Part shown: piece after piece, positions 14,959 through 23,005 of the stretch | Layout: each line of letters opens with the position of its first letter | Position numbering within the stretch: the first letter of the stretch is position 1 | Source: Pseudomonas putida | GTDB lineage: Bacteria > Pseudomonadota > Gammaproteobacteria > Pseudomonadales > Pseudomonadaceae | NCBI RefSeq assembly: GCF_001941965.1 | Contig: NZ_MKZO01000048.1 | Span: forward strand, 1-34,464 | Direction: 5' to 3' | DNA length: 34,464 nt | Notes under the pieces: model-generated | The model's input: the letters and a program-made list of their open reading frames with translations, nothing else | What the model was told of the DNA's origin: nothing | Database searches by the model: none | Position numbers and translations under genes: made by a program

Positions 14959-15124
14959 AGCAACTCCATCGTGTGACTGCTCGGAATGAGCCGGTGCGTT
15001 CACTATCGGGAGATTTGGCGGGCGGGGACATAACCCGAATGGGTGGGGGGTCGTTTTTGGGTATGTCTTGGGGGAATTGTGGTGGCCCTGGCCCATCGAC
15101 ACATGCTCGGGCTACGCAGGATTT
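14959..15124. other. Intergenic region upstream of the potF-like gene
   Basis: No gene found. The leftward promoter of the potF/aminotransferase/LuxR unit must lie here or within the REP region, but I could not fix -35/-10 hexamers. The stretch contains G-runs around 15040-15080 but no obvious dyad. Confidence 0.35.
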
Positions 15125-15301
15125 GTAGGAGCGTGGCTTGCCCGCGAAGGGCCGCGCAGCGGTCCCGAAACCATCCAGCACGAGCATCTTCGAACCCGGA
15201 ATTCGGATTCAGCGCCGAGCAAATCACATTCAATCAGACATGTCAGCGTGGCAGGCTTTGGGACCGCTGTGCGGTCCTTCGCGGGCAAGCCACGCTCCTA
15301 C
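15125..15301. repeat. Large inverted repeat of a second REP class
   Basis: A 42-bp arm at 15125-15166, starting GTAGGAGCGTGGCTTGCCCG and ending GCAGCGGTCCC, is repeated inverted at 15260-15301 with about two mismatches, across a 93-bp spacer. The GTAGGAGCG...TTGCCCGCGAAGG core matches the REP type common in P. putida and P. fluorescens and differs from the GGCAAGCCAGCTCCCACA class elsewhere in the window. It separates the potF operon from the T6SS island. Confidence 0.85.
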
Positions 15302-15460
15302 CTAAGCCGCGTCACCCGTTATCCCGAGCCAAGATAAAGCCTTTTCCTGCAAATCACCCAGAACAGTCCTACATACCCCGCCAAATATCCGTCCCATCCT
15401 CTGCCGGTCGGCCTGCATACCCTCGGAACACTGGAAGGTCATCGCAGGCCCTTACCCGTC

Positions 15461-15477
15461 ATCGAGTACGACTCGAT
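15461..15477. promoter_or_regulatory. Perfect palindrome in the PAAR gene leader
   Basis: ATCGAGT-ACG-ACTCGAT is a perfect 7+3+7 dyad, 25 bp upstream of the PAAR start codon and just before its ribosome site. It could be an operator or an RNA hairpin in the 5' leader. No factor can be assigned. Confidence 0.4.
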
Positions 15478-15502
15478 TACCCAGTCCAGAGGAAATGCAG
15501 TG

Positions 15503-16087
15503 ATGGATGGACATTTCATACGCCGTGGAGACAAGACCAGTTGCGGTGGCGAGGTCACCGGCTCCGATAGCCTGATCACCATCATGGGCATCGAACATGC
15601 CCGCGAGGGTGACAGCGTTACCTGTGGGGTCACCGGCCTGACCTACCAGATCCAGGGTGGTGTTTCGTACATCACCAGCTCGGGCCTGCGGGTTGCGGGC
15701 ACTCTGGACAGCGTCAGCGGCTGCCCGTGCAAGGCCAGCCTGTATCACACCTGGAACGGTTCGACCTACGAGAAAGAAGGCACGTCAACGGGACGCACGG
15801 CAGCCCCGCCAACTGCGAGTCAATCCGGGAGCGCTTCCACCCGCGCAGCCCCCGCCGGTTTTGTCCCAGGCACGGCGCCATCGGAACAAGAAGACTGCAG
15901 CGGCTGCTTCCAGCTTATGAACCAGCGCTACCTGCCTTGCGAGCAGCACCGCTACGCCCTGTTGCAGAGCGACGAGCTTGTCGCCGAAAGCCACCTCAAC
16001 GAGGAGGGCTTCAGCAACATCGGTACCAGTTCCAAGCCCATCCGCACCCAACTCGCCCTCTCCGCTCCCGCGCCCGTAATGGAGTAA
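15503..16087 (+). CDS. PAAR-domain protein, T6SS spike tip with C-terminal extension
   Basis: A 194-residue protein. Residues 1-85 form a PAAR domain: HFIRRGDKTSCGGEV, then GIEHAREGDSVTCGVTG and YQIQGGVSYI, with the repeated Gly-Asp turns of the PAAR cone. PAAR proteins cap VgrG on the type VI secretion spike and carry effectors. Residues 95-125 are a Ser/Thr/Ala/Pro-rich linker, and the C-terminal 70 residues, with a CSGCFQLM motif and further Cys, are probably an adaptor for the neighbouring effector. A GTG three bases upstream is an alternative start; AGAGGA precedes both. The effector gene begins 6 bp after the stop. No vgrG or T6SS structural gene is in the window, so this is an orphan PAAR/effector island. 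Confidence 0.9.
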   Translation: MDGHFIRRGDKTSCGGEVTGSDSLITIMGIEHAREGDSVTCGVTGLTYQIQGGVSYITSSGLRVAGTLDSVSGCPCKASLYHTWNGSTYEKEGTSTGRTAAPPTASQSGSASTRAAPAGFVPGTAPSEQEDCSGCFQLMNQRYLPCEQHRYALLQSDELVAESHLNEEGFSNIGTSSKPIRTQLALSAPAPVME

Positions 16088-16093
16088 CTGCCC

Positions 16094-17020
16094 ATGTCCT
16101 TGAAAGATTTCCAACAAACCACCGCACTGGGACCGGATGCCCTGTTCCTGCTGGACGGCGTGACCTTCGACACCTCGCTCGGCGGGCGGCACAGGCCGAA
16201 GCAGATCATGATCAATGCACTGCCGCTGAGCAAAGTGCCGGTGGCGATGCGGAAGATGGGGTGGCATACGTCGGCTGCGTTGATGCAGCGGTGGTTTGAT
16301 AGTCCGGGGTGGGAGATGCCGGAGTCCTGGAAAAAAGACTACGGCCACCCGGCGCCGATGGGACTCACGCGAGCCCAGTGCGATGAAAGCCTCGTAAAAA
16401 TGAGTTGGGCAATGGGGTACGAACGCTGCCGAGCCGCAGTTAAAGAGGCCGAGTCCAGGCTTACAACGCCGAATGCTGTTAAAAGACTCAGAGATTTACT
16501 CCGAGAACTCGGCTGGAAGGAAGGCGATGTTGTTAGCCTGGGCTCAATTTCGCACTCTGCAAGAGAGATGGACGCATTCTCTCAGCTTAACTACACAGCC
16601 TTTGGAAGTACGGAGGATCCACTTGATGATATGTATGGAGCATTGGGCACAGCCACATTGAAGGTTGGCGTGGTCGGACAGACCTTTACAAAACAGGATT
16701 GCGAAACAGGGAGAACTCGGAACTACTTCAAGGTCGAATATGCCGGGTTCTACATTCGAGACCATTACGACTTCAATGGAATTCAGTTTCTGGGAATATG
16801 GACAGAGGATAAAGTCCTTACCAAAAGCGAAATGCTTAGAGCCGCCGTTCCAAGCGGACAGTCGATCTACAAGTGGGCAAACGATGAGTTCGCTCTCGTA
16901 CGAAACGATCACTTCAGAGGCTACAGGGCCAAAACCCGCATGGGTGGCGACTACATCATCTACTCGGACATTCTCTGGAAAAAGCTCGACAGGATGATTG
17001 ATCTGGACGTACAGCCTTGA
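16094..17020 (+). CDS. DUF6402-family candidate T6SS effector
   Basis: A 308-residue protein with no signal peptide or membrane helix, encoded directly after PAAR. It matches my recollection of DUF6402 proteins linked to T6SS PAAR genes: MRKMGWHTSAALMQRWF near residue 55, ESLVKMSWAMGYERC near 100, PLDDMYGALGTATL near 180, YAGFYIRDHYDFNG near 217, LGIWTEDKVL near 235, and MGGDYIIYSDILW near the end. The biochemical activity of the family is not known to me. Base composition changes inside the gene: the first 240 bp are GC-rich like the PAAR gene, whereas 16441-16500 has 27 G+C of 60, against 42 of 60 at 13441-13500. The stop overlaps the first immunity candidate as TTGA. A toxin role rests on context. 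Confidence 0.82.
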   Translation: MSLKDFQQTTALGPDALFLLDGVTFDTSLGGRHRPKQIMINALPLSKVPVAMRKMGWHTSAALMQRWFDSPGWEMPESWKKDYGHPAPMGLTRAQCDESLVKMSWAMGYERCRAAVKEAESRLTTPNAVKRLRDLLRELGWKEGDVVSLGSISHSAREMDAFSQLNYTAFGSTEDPLDDMYGALGTATLKVGVVGQTFTKQDCETGRTRNYFKVEYAGFYIRDHYDFNGIQFLGIWTEDKVLTKSEMLRAAVPSGQSIYKWANDEFALVRNDHFRGYRAKTRMGGDYIIYSDILWKKLDRMIDLDVQP

Positions 17021-17436
17021 CCTCCTTTTGGAAAAAAACAGCTGCCATCGCAGCCTTTAGTTTCGGAGTCTGGTCAGCTTCTGAGTGGTGGGAAAAAGGC
17101 CTTGCCTCTCCATCGGGAGAACCCGTTATCAGTCCCGATGGATGCACTCGCGTACAGGCCTTCGAGCCATTCTGGCTACTGCCTGACATATTCCACGTTG
17201 AGTACCCTCCGAATGACGATGGCAAAGCTCGGTGGTTTTCCTTCTGGGAGGCACCTGGCTTCTTTCGTCTATACAACCATCAGAGCGGTGAACTGATCGG
17301 GGAAACCGTTATCTACGACCTCGCATTTTCGGGAGGACCCTTGAGGTGGTACCAGTCCGGAGAGGTCTGGGTCGGGATGACCTATCTGGGAAAGAGAGTC
17401 GAAAACTGCTCTTCCGTCAAGCCTGGGCACAATTAA
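17017..17436 (+). CDS. Candidate immunity protein 1
   Basis: A 139-residue protein starting at TTG 17017 inside the TTGA overlap with the effector stop, typical of toxin-immunity coupling. Residues 5-20 (WKKTAAIAAFSFGVWS) are a hydrophobic signal anchor or uncleaved signal. The rest should face the periplasm; two cysteines (in DGCTRVQ and VENCSS) are conserved in the second copy and may form a disulfide. Shared landmarks with copy 2 are SEWWEKGLA, FEPFWLLPDIFH, PGFFRLY and GELIGETVIYDL. The family has no name that I know. A periplasmic immunity protein would imply an effector acting in the periplasm or envelope; this is inference. AT-rich like the 3' part of the effector gene. Confidence 0.75.
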   Translation: MTSFWKKTAAIAAFSFGVWSASEWWEKGLASPSGEPVISPDGCTRVQAFEPFWLLPDIFHVEYPPNDDGKARWFSFWEAPGFFRLYNHQSGELIGETVIYDLAFSGGPLRWYQSGEVWVGMTYLGKRVENCSSVKPGHN

Positions 17437-17599
17437 ATAACTCAAAACTCTTTGCAATAGTGATAGTCAAGCTGGCCATCCGGCCAGCTTGACGGAGCGA
17501 AGCTTCCAGCACAGATCGAAACAGATGGTGGTCAGAACTTTTCCTGAGCAAACGGCTGATGGCTATGTGAAATAATTTTATTTATCCAGGCGATACATC
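17437..17599. other. Spacer between the two immunity copies, with a palindrome and a short open frame
   Basis: A perfect hairpin at 17467-17492, TCAAGCTGGCC-ATCC-GGCCAGCTTGA, lies 31 bp after the first stop; no U-tract follows. One frame stays open from 17440 to a TAA at 17575-17577 and ends RTFPEQTADGYVK, with no start or ribosome site. It may be the debris of a longer gene, perhaps from the duplication that gave the second immunity copy. I do not recognise the peptide. Confidence 0.35.
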
Positions 17600-18010
17600 T
17601 TGAGAACTTACTGGAAAGCTCTAACTTTACTGACGATTGTAGCTCCGCCTCTTTGGTTCGCGTCCGAATGGTGGGAAAAGGGACTGGCTACGCCGGTGGA
17701 GGATAAGCAATTCGTCTCGAATGACTGTGCCTACGTGCAGACTTTCAAACCTTTTTGGGTGTTGCCGAACATACTGCACCCCAAACGCGATCCAAATGGG
17801 GATATCCCCCAGCAATGGCTCACCGGCTGGGGTTATCCCGGATTTTATCGTTTATTCGACAGCAGGAGCGGTGTACTTCTAGGAGAAACTGATATTTACG
17901 ATCTGGAGCACTCAAGTGGCGGCCTTTGGGAAGATAGCAAAGGAGTATATGCCGGAATAATTTACATTGGGCCCACTGTCAAAAGCTGTACAGCCAAGCC
18001 CTCTAGATGA
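17600..18010 (+). CDS. Candidate immunity protein 2 (paralogue of copy 1)
   Basis: A 136-residue paralogue of the preceding protein, starting at TTG 17600 with only a weak AGG upstream. The hydrophobic N-terminus (YWKALTLLTIVAPPLWFA) is followed by the same series SEWWEKGLATP, FKPFWVLPNILH, PGFYRLF and GVLLGETDIYDLE, with both cysteines kept (NDCAYVQ, VKSCTAK). The middle (HPKRDPNGDIPQQWLTGWG) and the last 25 residues differ most. It is separated from copy 1 by 163 bp. Orphan second copies commonly broaden protection against variant toxins or remain after effector exchange; which applies here is unknown. AT-rich composition continues to its end, then stops abruptly at the aru operon. Confidence 0.72.
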   Translation: MRTYWKALTLLTIVAPPLWFASEWWEKGLATPVEDKQFVSNDCAYVQTFKPFWVLPNILHPKRDPNGDIPQQWLTGWGYPGFYRLFDSRSGVLLGETDIYDLEHSSGGLWEDSKGVYAGIIYIGPTVKSCTAKPSR

Positions 18011-18029
18011 AAAGTCAGGAATGTTCCGC

Positions 18030-18059
18030 CGCCATGCCAACCACCCGGTCGGCGTGGCG
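18030..18059. terminator. Hairpin between convergent genes
   Basis: CGCCATGCC (18030-18038) pairs with GGCGTGGCG (18051-18059) through all nine positions, one of them G-U, around a 12-nt loop. It lies in the 56-bp gap between immunity copy 2 and the last gene of the aru operon. No U-tract is present. Confidence 0.5.
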
Positions 18060-18066
18060 CAGCCAT

Positions 18067-18768
18067 CTACTTCAACGGATACAACCCCTCATCGAACTGC
18101 CCCAGCTTCGGAAACTCCAGCGGCAGATCATCCGACAACTGCTCCAGCCTCACCCGGTAATCCTCCAGGAACCCCTTGCGCGCCTCGTCGCTGATATACG
18201 GCACATGCCAGGCCACGAACGGCGCCAGCACCTCGAAACCGACATAGGCCAGGGTCCCGCGCAGAATCGGCCGCAACATGTCCTCCAGCGGCCCATGGAT
18301 CGCTCCCTCGCCGAACATATGCTCGCGCCCGCCCAGGGTCACCGTGACCAGCGCCCGCTTGCCCGCCAGCCCGCCCTGGTCATAGAAGCGCTTGCCGCCA
18401 TAACACACCCCCGACACCAGCACCCGGTCGATCCAGCCCTTGAGCATGGCCGGGGCGGAGAACCAGAAGATCGGGAAGTTGAGCACCAGCAGGTCGGCCC
18501 AGAGCAGCTTGTCCAGCTCCTGCTGGATATCCGCAGCAATGGAGCCGCTTTTCACGCCGAGGCGTTGCTCCAGGGCATAGACCAGGTATTCCGGATTCTC
18601 CCGGTGACCGAAATCGGCCGCACTGGCCACCGGGTTCCAGCCCATGGCATAGAGGTCGCTGACCTGGACCTCATGGCCCTGGTCGGTAAAGGTCCGCAGC
18701 GCCTGGTCACGCAACGCGGCAGTAAAGGATTGCGGCTCGGGATGAGCATGGACGATCAGTACTTTCAT
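18067..18768 (-). CDS. NAD(P)H quinone oxidoreductase, flavodoxin-like fold
   Basis: A 233-residue cytosolic flavoprotein of the NQO1/MdaB/KefF fold. The FMN/FAD phosphate loop is HAHPEPQSFTAAL, and NFPIFWFSAPAMLKGWIDRVL with VCYGGKRFYDQGGLAGKRAL covers the flavin and substrate-binding regions typical of DT-diaphorase-like enzymes. It should carry out two-electron reduction of quinones with NAD(P)H. It starts 15 bp after the aldehyde dehydrogenase stop with AAGGG as ribosome site, so it is the last gene of the aru operon. As I recall, P. aeruginosa has a quinone oxidoreductase gene next to aruH as well, which supports long-standing linkage. Its role in arginine catabolism is not clear. Confidence 0.85.
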   Translation of the reverse strand: MKVLIVHAHPEPQSFTAALRDQALRTFTDQGHEVQVSDLYAMGWNPVASAADFGHRENPEYLVYALEQRLGVKSGSIAADIQQELDKLLWADLLVLNFPIFWFSAPAMLKGWIDRVLVSGVCYGGKRFYDQGGLAGKRALVTVTLGGREHMFGEGAIHGPLEDMLRPILRGTLAYVGFEVLAPFVAWHVPYISDEARKGFLEDYRVRLEQLSDDLPLEFPKLGQFDEGLYPLK

Positions 18769-18783
18769 GAAATAACCCTTGAG

Positions 18784-20199
18784 TCAGACCTGCACGGCCT
18801 TGATTTCGACGAATTCCGCCAGCCCTTCCTCGCCCCATTCGCGGCCATTGCCGGACTGCTTGTAGCCGCCAAACGGCGCGCGGTAGTTGAAGCCGGCACC
18901 ATTGACGAAGCACTGTCCGGCACGCATCTGCCGCGCCAGTTCCAGCCCGCGCTCGCGAGTGCCGGCCCAGACTGCGCTGGACAGGCCGAATGGCGAATCA
19001 TTGGCCAGAGCGATGCCTTGGGCTTCGTCGGCATAGGGGATCAGGCACAGCACCGGCCCGAAGATTTCCTCCTGGGCAATGCGCATGCGGTTGTCGACAT
19101 CGGCGAACACCGTCGGCGCGACATAGAAACCGCGCTCGAAGCCCGGCGCCTGCTGGCCGCCACAGACCAGCCGGGCGCCCTGCGCCTCGCCAATGCCGAT
19201 GTACTCGCGCACCGTGCGCCGCTGCGCCGCCGAACACATCGGCCCAAGGAAGCTGGCCGGATCCCGGGGGTCACCCATCACCAGCGCCCGGGCCTCGGCT
19301 GCGGCGATTTCCACCGCCTCGGCATAGCGCTGCGCCGGCAGCAGCATCCGGGTCAGCGCCGTGCAGGTCTGCCCGGAGTTGATCATCACGTCCTGCACGC
19401 CATGGCGCACCGCCGCCGCCAGGTCGGCATCGGCGGCGACCAGCAACGGCGACTTGCCGCCCAGTTCCAGGCACACACGCTTGACCGTCGGTGCTGCCGC
19501 TTGAGCCACCCGCACTCCGGCACCGGTAGAGCCGGTGAAGGACACCATGTCCACCTGCGGATGCCGGGACAGCGCCTCGCCGACTTTCGAACCTGGTCCG
19601 CTAACGAGGTTGAGCACCCCGGGCGGCAGGCCGATCGCATCGATCATTTCCGCGAGCAGGAAGGCATGCAGTGGCGTTTCCTGACTCGGCTTGACCACCA
19701 CCGTGCAACCGGCAGCCAGCGCCGGAGCGAGCTTGCCGATCAGCTGGTGCAGCGGGTAATTCCACGGATTGATAAAGGCACAGACCCCGACCGCCTCGCG
19801 GTACACCAGCGAATTCCCGACCTCATGCACCCGGTCCATCAGCCCGGCCAGCTCGACGTACTGCTCCAGCCCCTCGATCGGCCCCTCCACCTGCACGCCT
19901 TGGCACCACTGCACCGGCATGCCCAGCTCGGCGGTGATCACATCGGCCATCTCGCCGGCCCGGGCTTTCAATTGCTCGGCCAGTGCCCGGATATACCCGG
20001 CGCGCACGCTGGAGGCCGTCCGCGACCACTCGGCAAAGGCCCGCCGTGCCGCCATGACGGCACGCTCGACATCCTGCTCGTTACCAAGCGGCACCCGGCC
20101 AATTACGCTTTCACTGGCCGGGTCGATCACCTCGGCCATGCCCTGCCCGCCCGGTGTCTGCCAGGCGCCGTCGATATACAGCCGCGCATACTCACGCAT
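18784..20199 (-). CDS. Aldehyde dehydrogenase, candidate 4-guanidinobutyraldehyde dehydrogenase
   Basis: A 471-residue NAD(P)-dependent aldehyde dehydrogenase. The motifs FINPWNYPLHQLIGKLAPALAAG (in segments), nucleotide-site FTGSTGAGVRV, catalytic Glu in LELGGKSP, catalytic Cys in SGQTCTALTRM and EEIFGPVLC are all intact. The gene overlaps aruH by 8 bp (start inside ATGCGTGA) and precedes the quinone reductase by 15 bp. AruI produces 4-guanidinobutyraldehyde, so oxidation of this aldehyde to 4-guanidinobutyrate is the natural role. In P. aeruginosa that step is attributed to KauB, encoded elsewhere; having the gene inside the operon differs from that arrangement as I remember it. Substrate assignment is context-based. 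Confidence 0.85.
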   Translation of the reverse strand: MREYARLYIDGAWQTPGGQGMAEVIDPASESVIGRVPLGNEQDVERAVMAARRAFAEWSRTASSVRAGYIRALAEQLKARAGEMADVITAELGMPVQWCQGVQVEGPIEGLEQYVELAGLMDRVHEVGNSLVYREAVGVCAFINPWNYPLHQLIGKLAPALAAGCTVVVKPSQETPLHAFLLAEMIDAIGLPPGVLNLVSGPGSKVGEALSRHPQVDMVSFTGSTGAGVRVAQAAAPTVKRVCLELGGKSPLLVAADADLAAAVRHGVQDVMINSGQTCTALTRMLLPAQRYAEAVEIAAAEARALVMGDPRDPASFLGPMCSAAQRRTVREYIGIGEAQGARLVCGGQQAPGFERGFYVAPTVFADVDNRMRIAQEEIFGPVLCLIPYADEAQGIALANDSPFGLSSAVWAGTRERGLELARQMRAGQCFVNGAGFNYRAPFGGYKQSGNGREWGEEGLAEFVEIKAVQV

Positions 20200-21382
20200 G
20201 GGCTTTGTGCTCCACCAATGCTGCGGCGCAGCGCGCGATACGCCGGCAGGCGTCGTCCAGCTTCGCGGCTTCAAGCACCAGCCCGAGACGGATATGCCCC
20301 GCCGCACTGGGGCCGAAGGCTTCCCCGGCCAGTACCGACACCCCTTCACTCTCCAGCAGATGACTGGAAAACGCCTGGGCGCTGAGCCCGGTGGCACGGA
20401 TATCGACCATCACGAACATCCCGCCATCGGGCTTCACCACCTTCAGGCCGGGGCTGGCAGACAGCTGATCGCAGACCAGGTCACGGCGCTGGCGATAGAC
20501 CTCGCGCATCGCCTCCAGCTCCGGCAGCTCGGCTTCAAGCGCAACCACGGCCGCATCCTGGATAAAGTCCGGCAGGCCATAGAGCATGCACAGCGCCAGG
20601 TTCTCCAGATGCCCGGCCAGCTCGCGGGAGCCGACTACCCAGCCAACCCGCCAGCCAGTCATGGCATGGGACTTGGACAGGCTGTTGAGGGTGGCGGTAC
20701 GTTCAGTCATGCCCGGCAGGCTGGCCGGGCTGATGTGCTCGCCCTGGTAGAGCAGCTCGCTGTAGACCTCGTCGGAGATCAGCCACAGGTCATGGGCGAT
20801 GCACAGTTCGGCCAGCGCGTCCCAGGTAGCACGTGGCAAAGAGGCGCCGGATGGATTGTGTGGACTGTTCAATGCAAGGGCGCGGGTACGCGGGGTAATG
20901 CGCGTGGCGACATCCGCCGGATCGACGCGAAAACCGTTTTCCGCACGCGCCGGCACCGTGACGATGGTCGCGCCGCAGGCACCGAACACCGCTTCGTAGG
21001 TGACATACATCGGCTCGGGCACGATCACTTCGTCTCCCGGCTCCAGCACGCACTGGGCCACGCAGAACAGTGCGCACTGGGCGCCGGCCAGCACCGTGAC
21101 CTGGTCGGCACCCACCACCTGGCCGCTACGCTGCCCGTGACGCCGGGCGATGGCCTGGCGCAGGGCCTGCTTGCCACGGATATCCGAGTAATGGGTATGC
21201 CCGCCGCGAAGGCTGGCGACGGCCGCATCCACCACAGGCCGGGGCGTATCGAAATCCGGATCGCCCACCGACAGCAGCAACACATCCTTGCCCTCGGCCT
21301 GCATGGCCAGGGCGCGGTAATGGATCTCCCAGGCCGCGGCACCGTCACCGGCAATGCGCTGGGTCAGACTGGAAAAACGCAT
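20192..21382 (-). CDS. aruH: Arginine:pyruvate transaminase AruH
   Basis: A 396-residue fold-type I PLP aminotransferase that moves the alpha-amino group of L-arginine to pyruvate, giving 2-ketoarginine and alanine. Landmarks are SVGDPDFDTPRPVVDAA, the substrate region GGHTHYSDIRG, NSPHNPSGA, SDEVYSELLY, PLP lysine in NSLSKSHAMTGWRVGW and the C-terminal Arg in HIRLGLV. ATG 21382 is preferred over GTG 21391 because AAGGAG lies 8 bp before it and would overlap the GTG. It follows aruI after 15 bp and overlaps the aldehyde dehydrogenase gene. Identity rests on pairing with aruI and linkage to aruRS and the permease, as in P. aeruginosa. Confidence 0.88.
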   Translation of the reverse strand: MRFSSLTQRIAGDGAAAWEIHYRALAMQAEGKDVLLLSVGDPDFDTPRPVVDAAVASLRGGHTHYSDIRGKQALRQAIARRHGQRSGQVVGADQVTVLAGAQCALFCVAQCVLEPGDEVIVPEPMYVTYEAVFGACGATIVTVPARAENGFRVDPADVATRITPRTRALALNSPHNPSGASLPRATWDALAELCIAHDLWLISDEVYSELLYQGEHISPASLPGMTERTATLNSLSKSHAMTGWRVGWVVGSRELAGHLENLALCMLYGLPDFIQDAAVVALEAELPELEAMREVYRQRRDLVCDQLSASPGLKVVKPDGGMFVMVDIRATGLSAQAFSSHLLESEGVSVLAGEAFGPSAAGHIRLGLVLEAAKLDDACRRIARCAAALVEHKAHA

Positions 21383-21397
21383 GTCGTTCACTCCTTT

Positions 21398-22997
<1,600 letters not shown>

Positions 22998-23005
<8 letters not shown>

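Noticed and set aside
18007..20385. A 792-codon open frame on the plus strand opposite the quinone reductase and aldehyde dehydrogenase genes
   Set aside because: It mirrors two intact conserved genes on the other strand. Its translation is low-complexity, rich in His, Arg, Gln and Gly, with no domain. High GC3 bias removes stop codons from the antisense frame.
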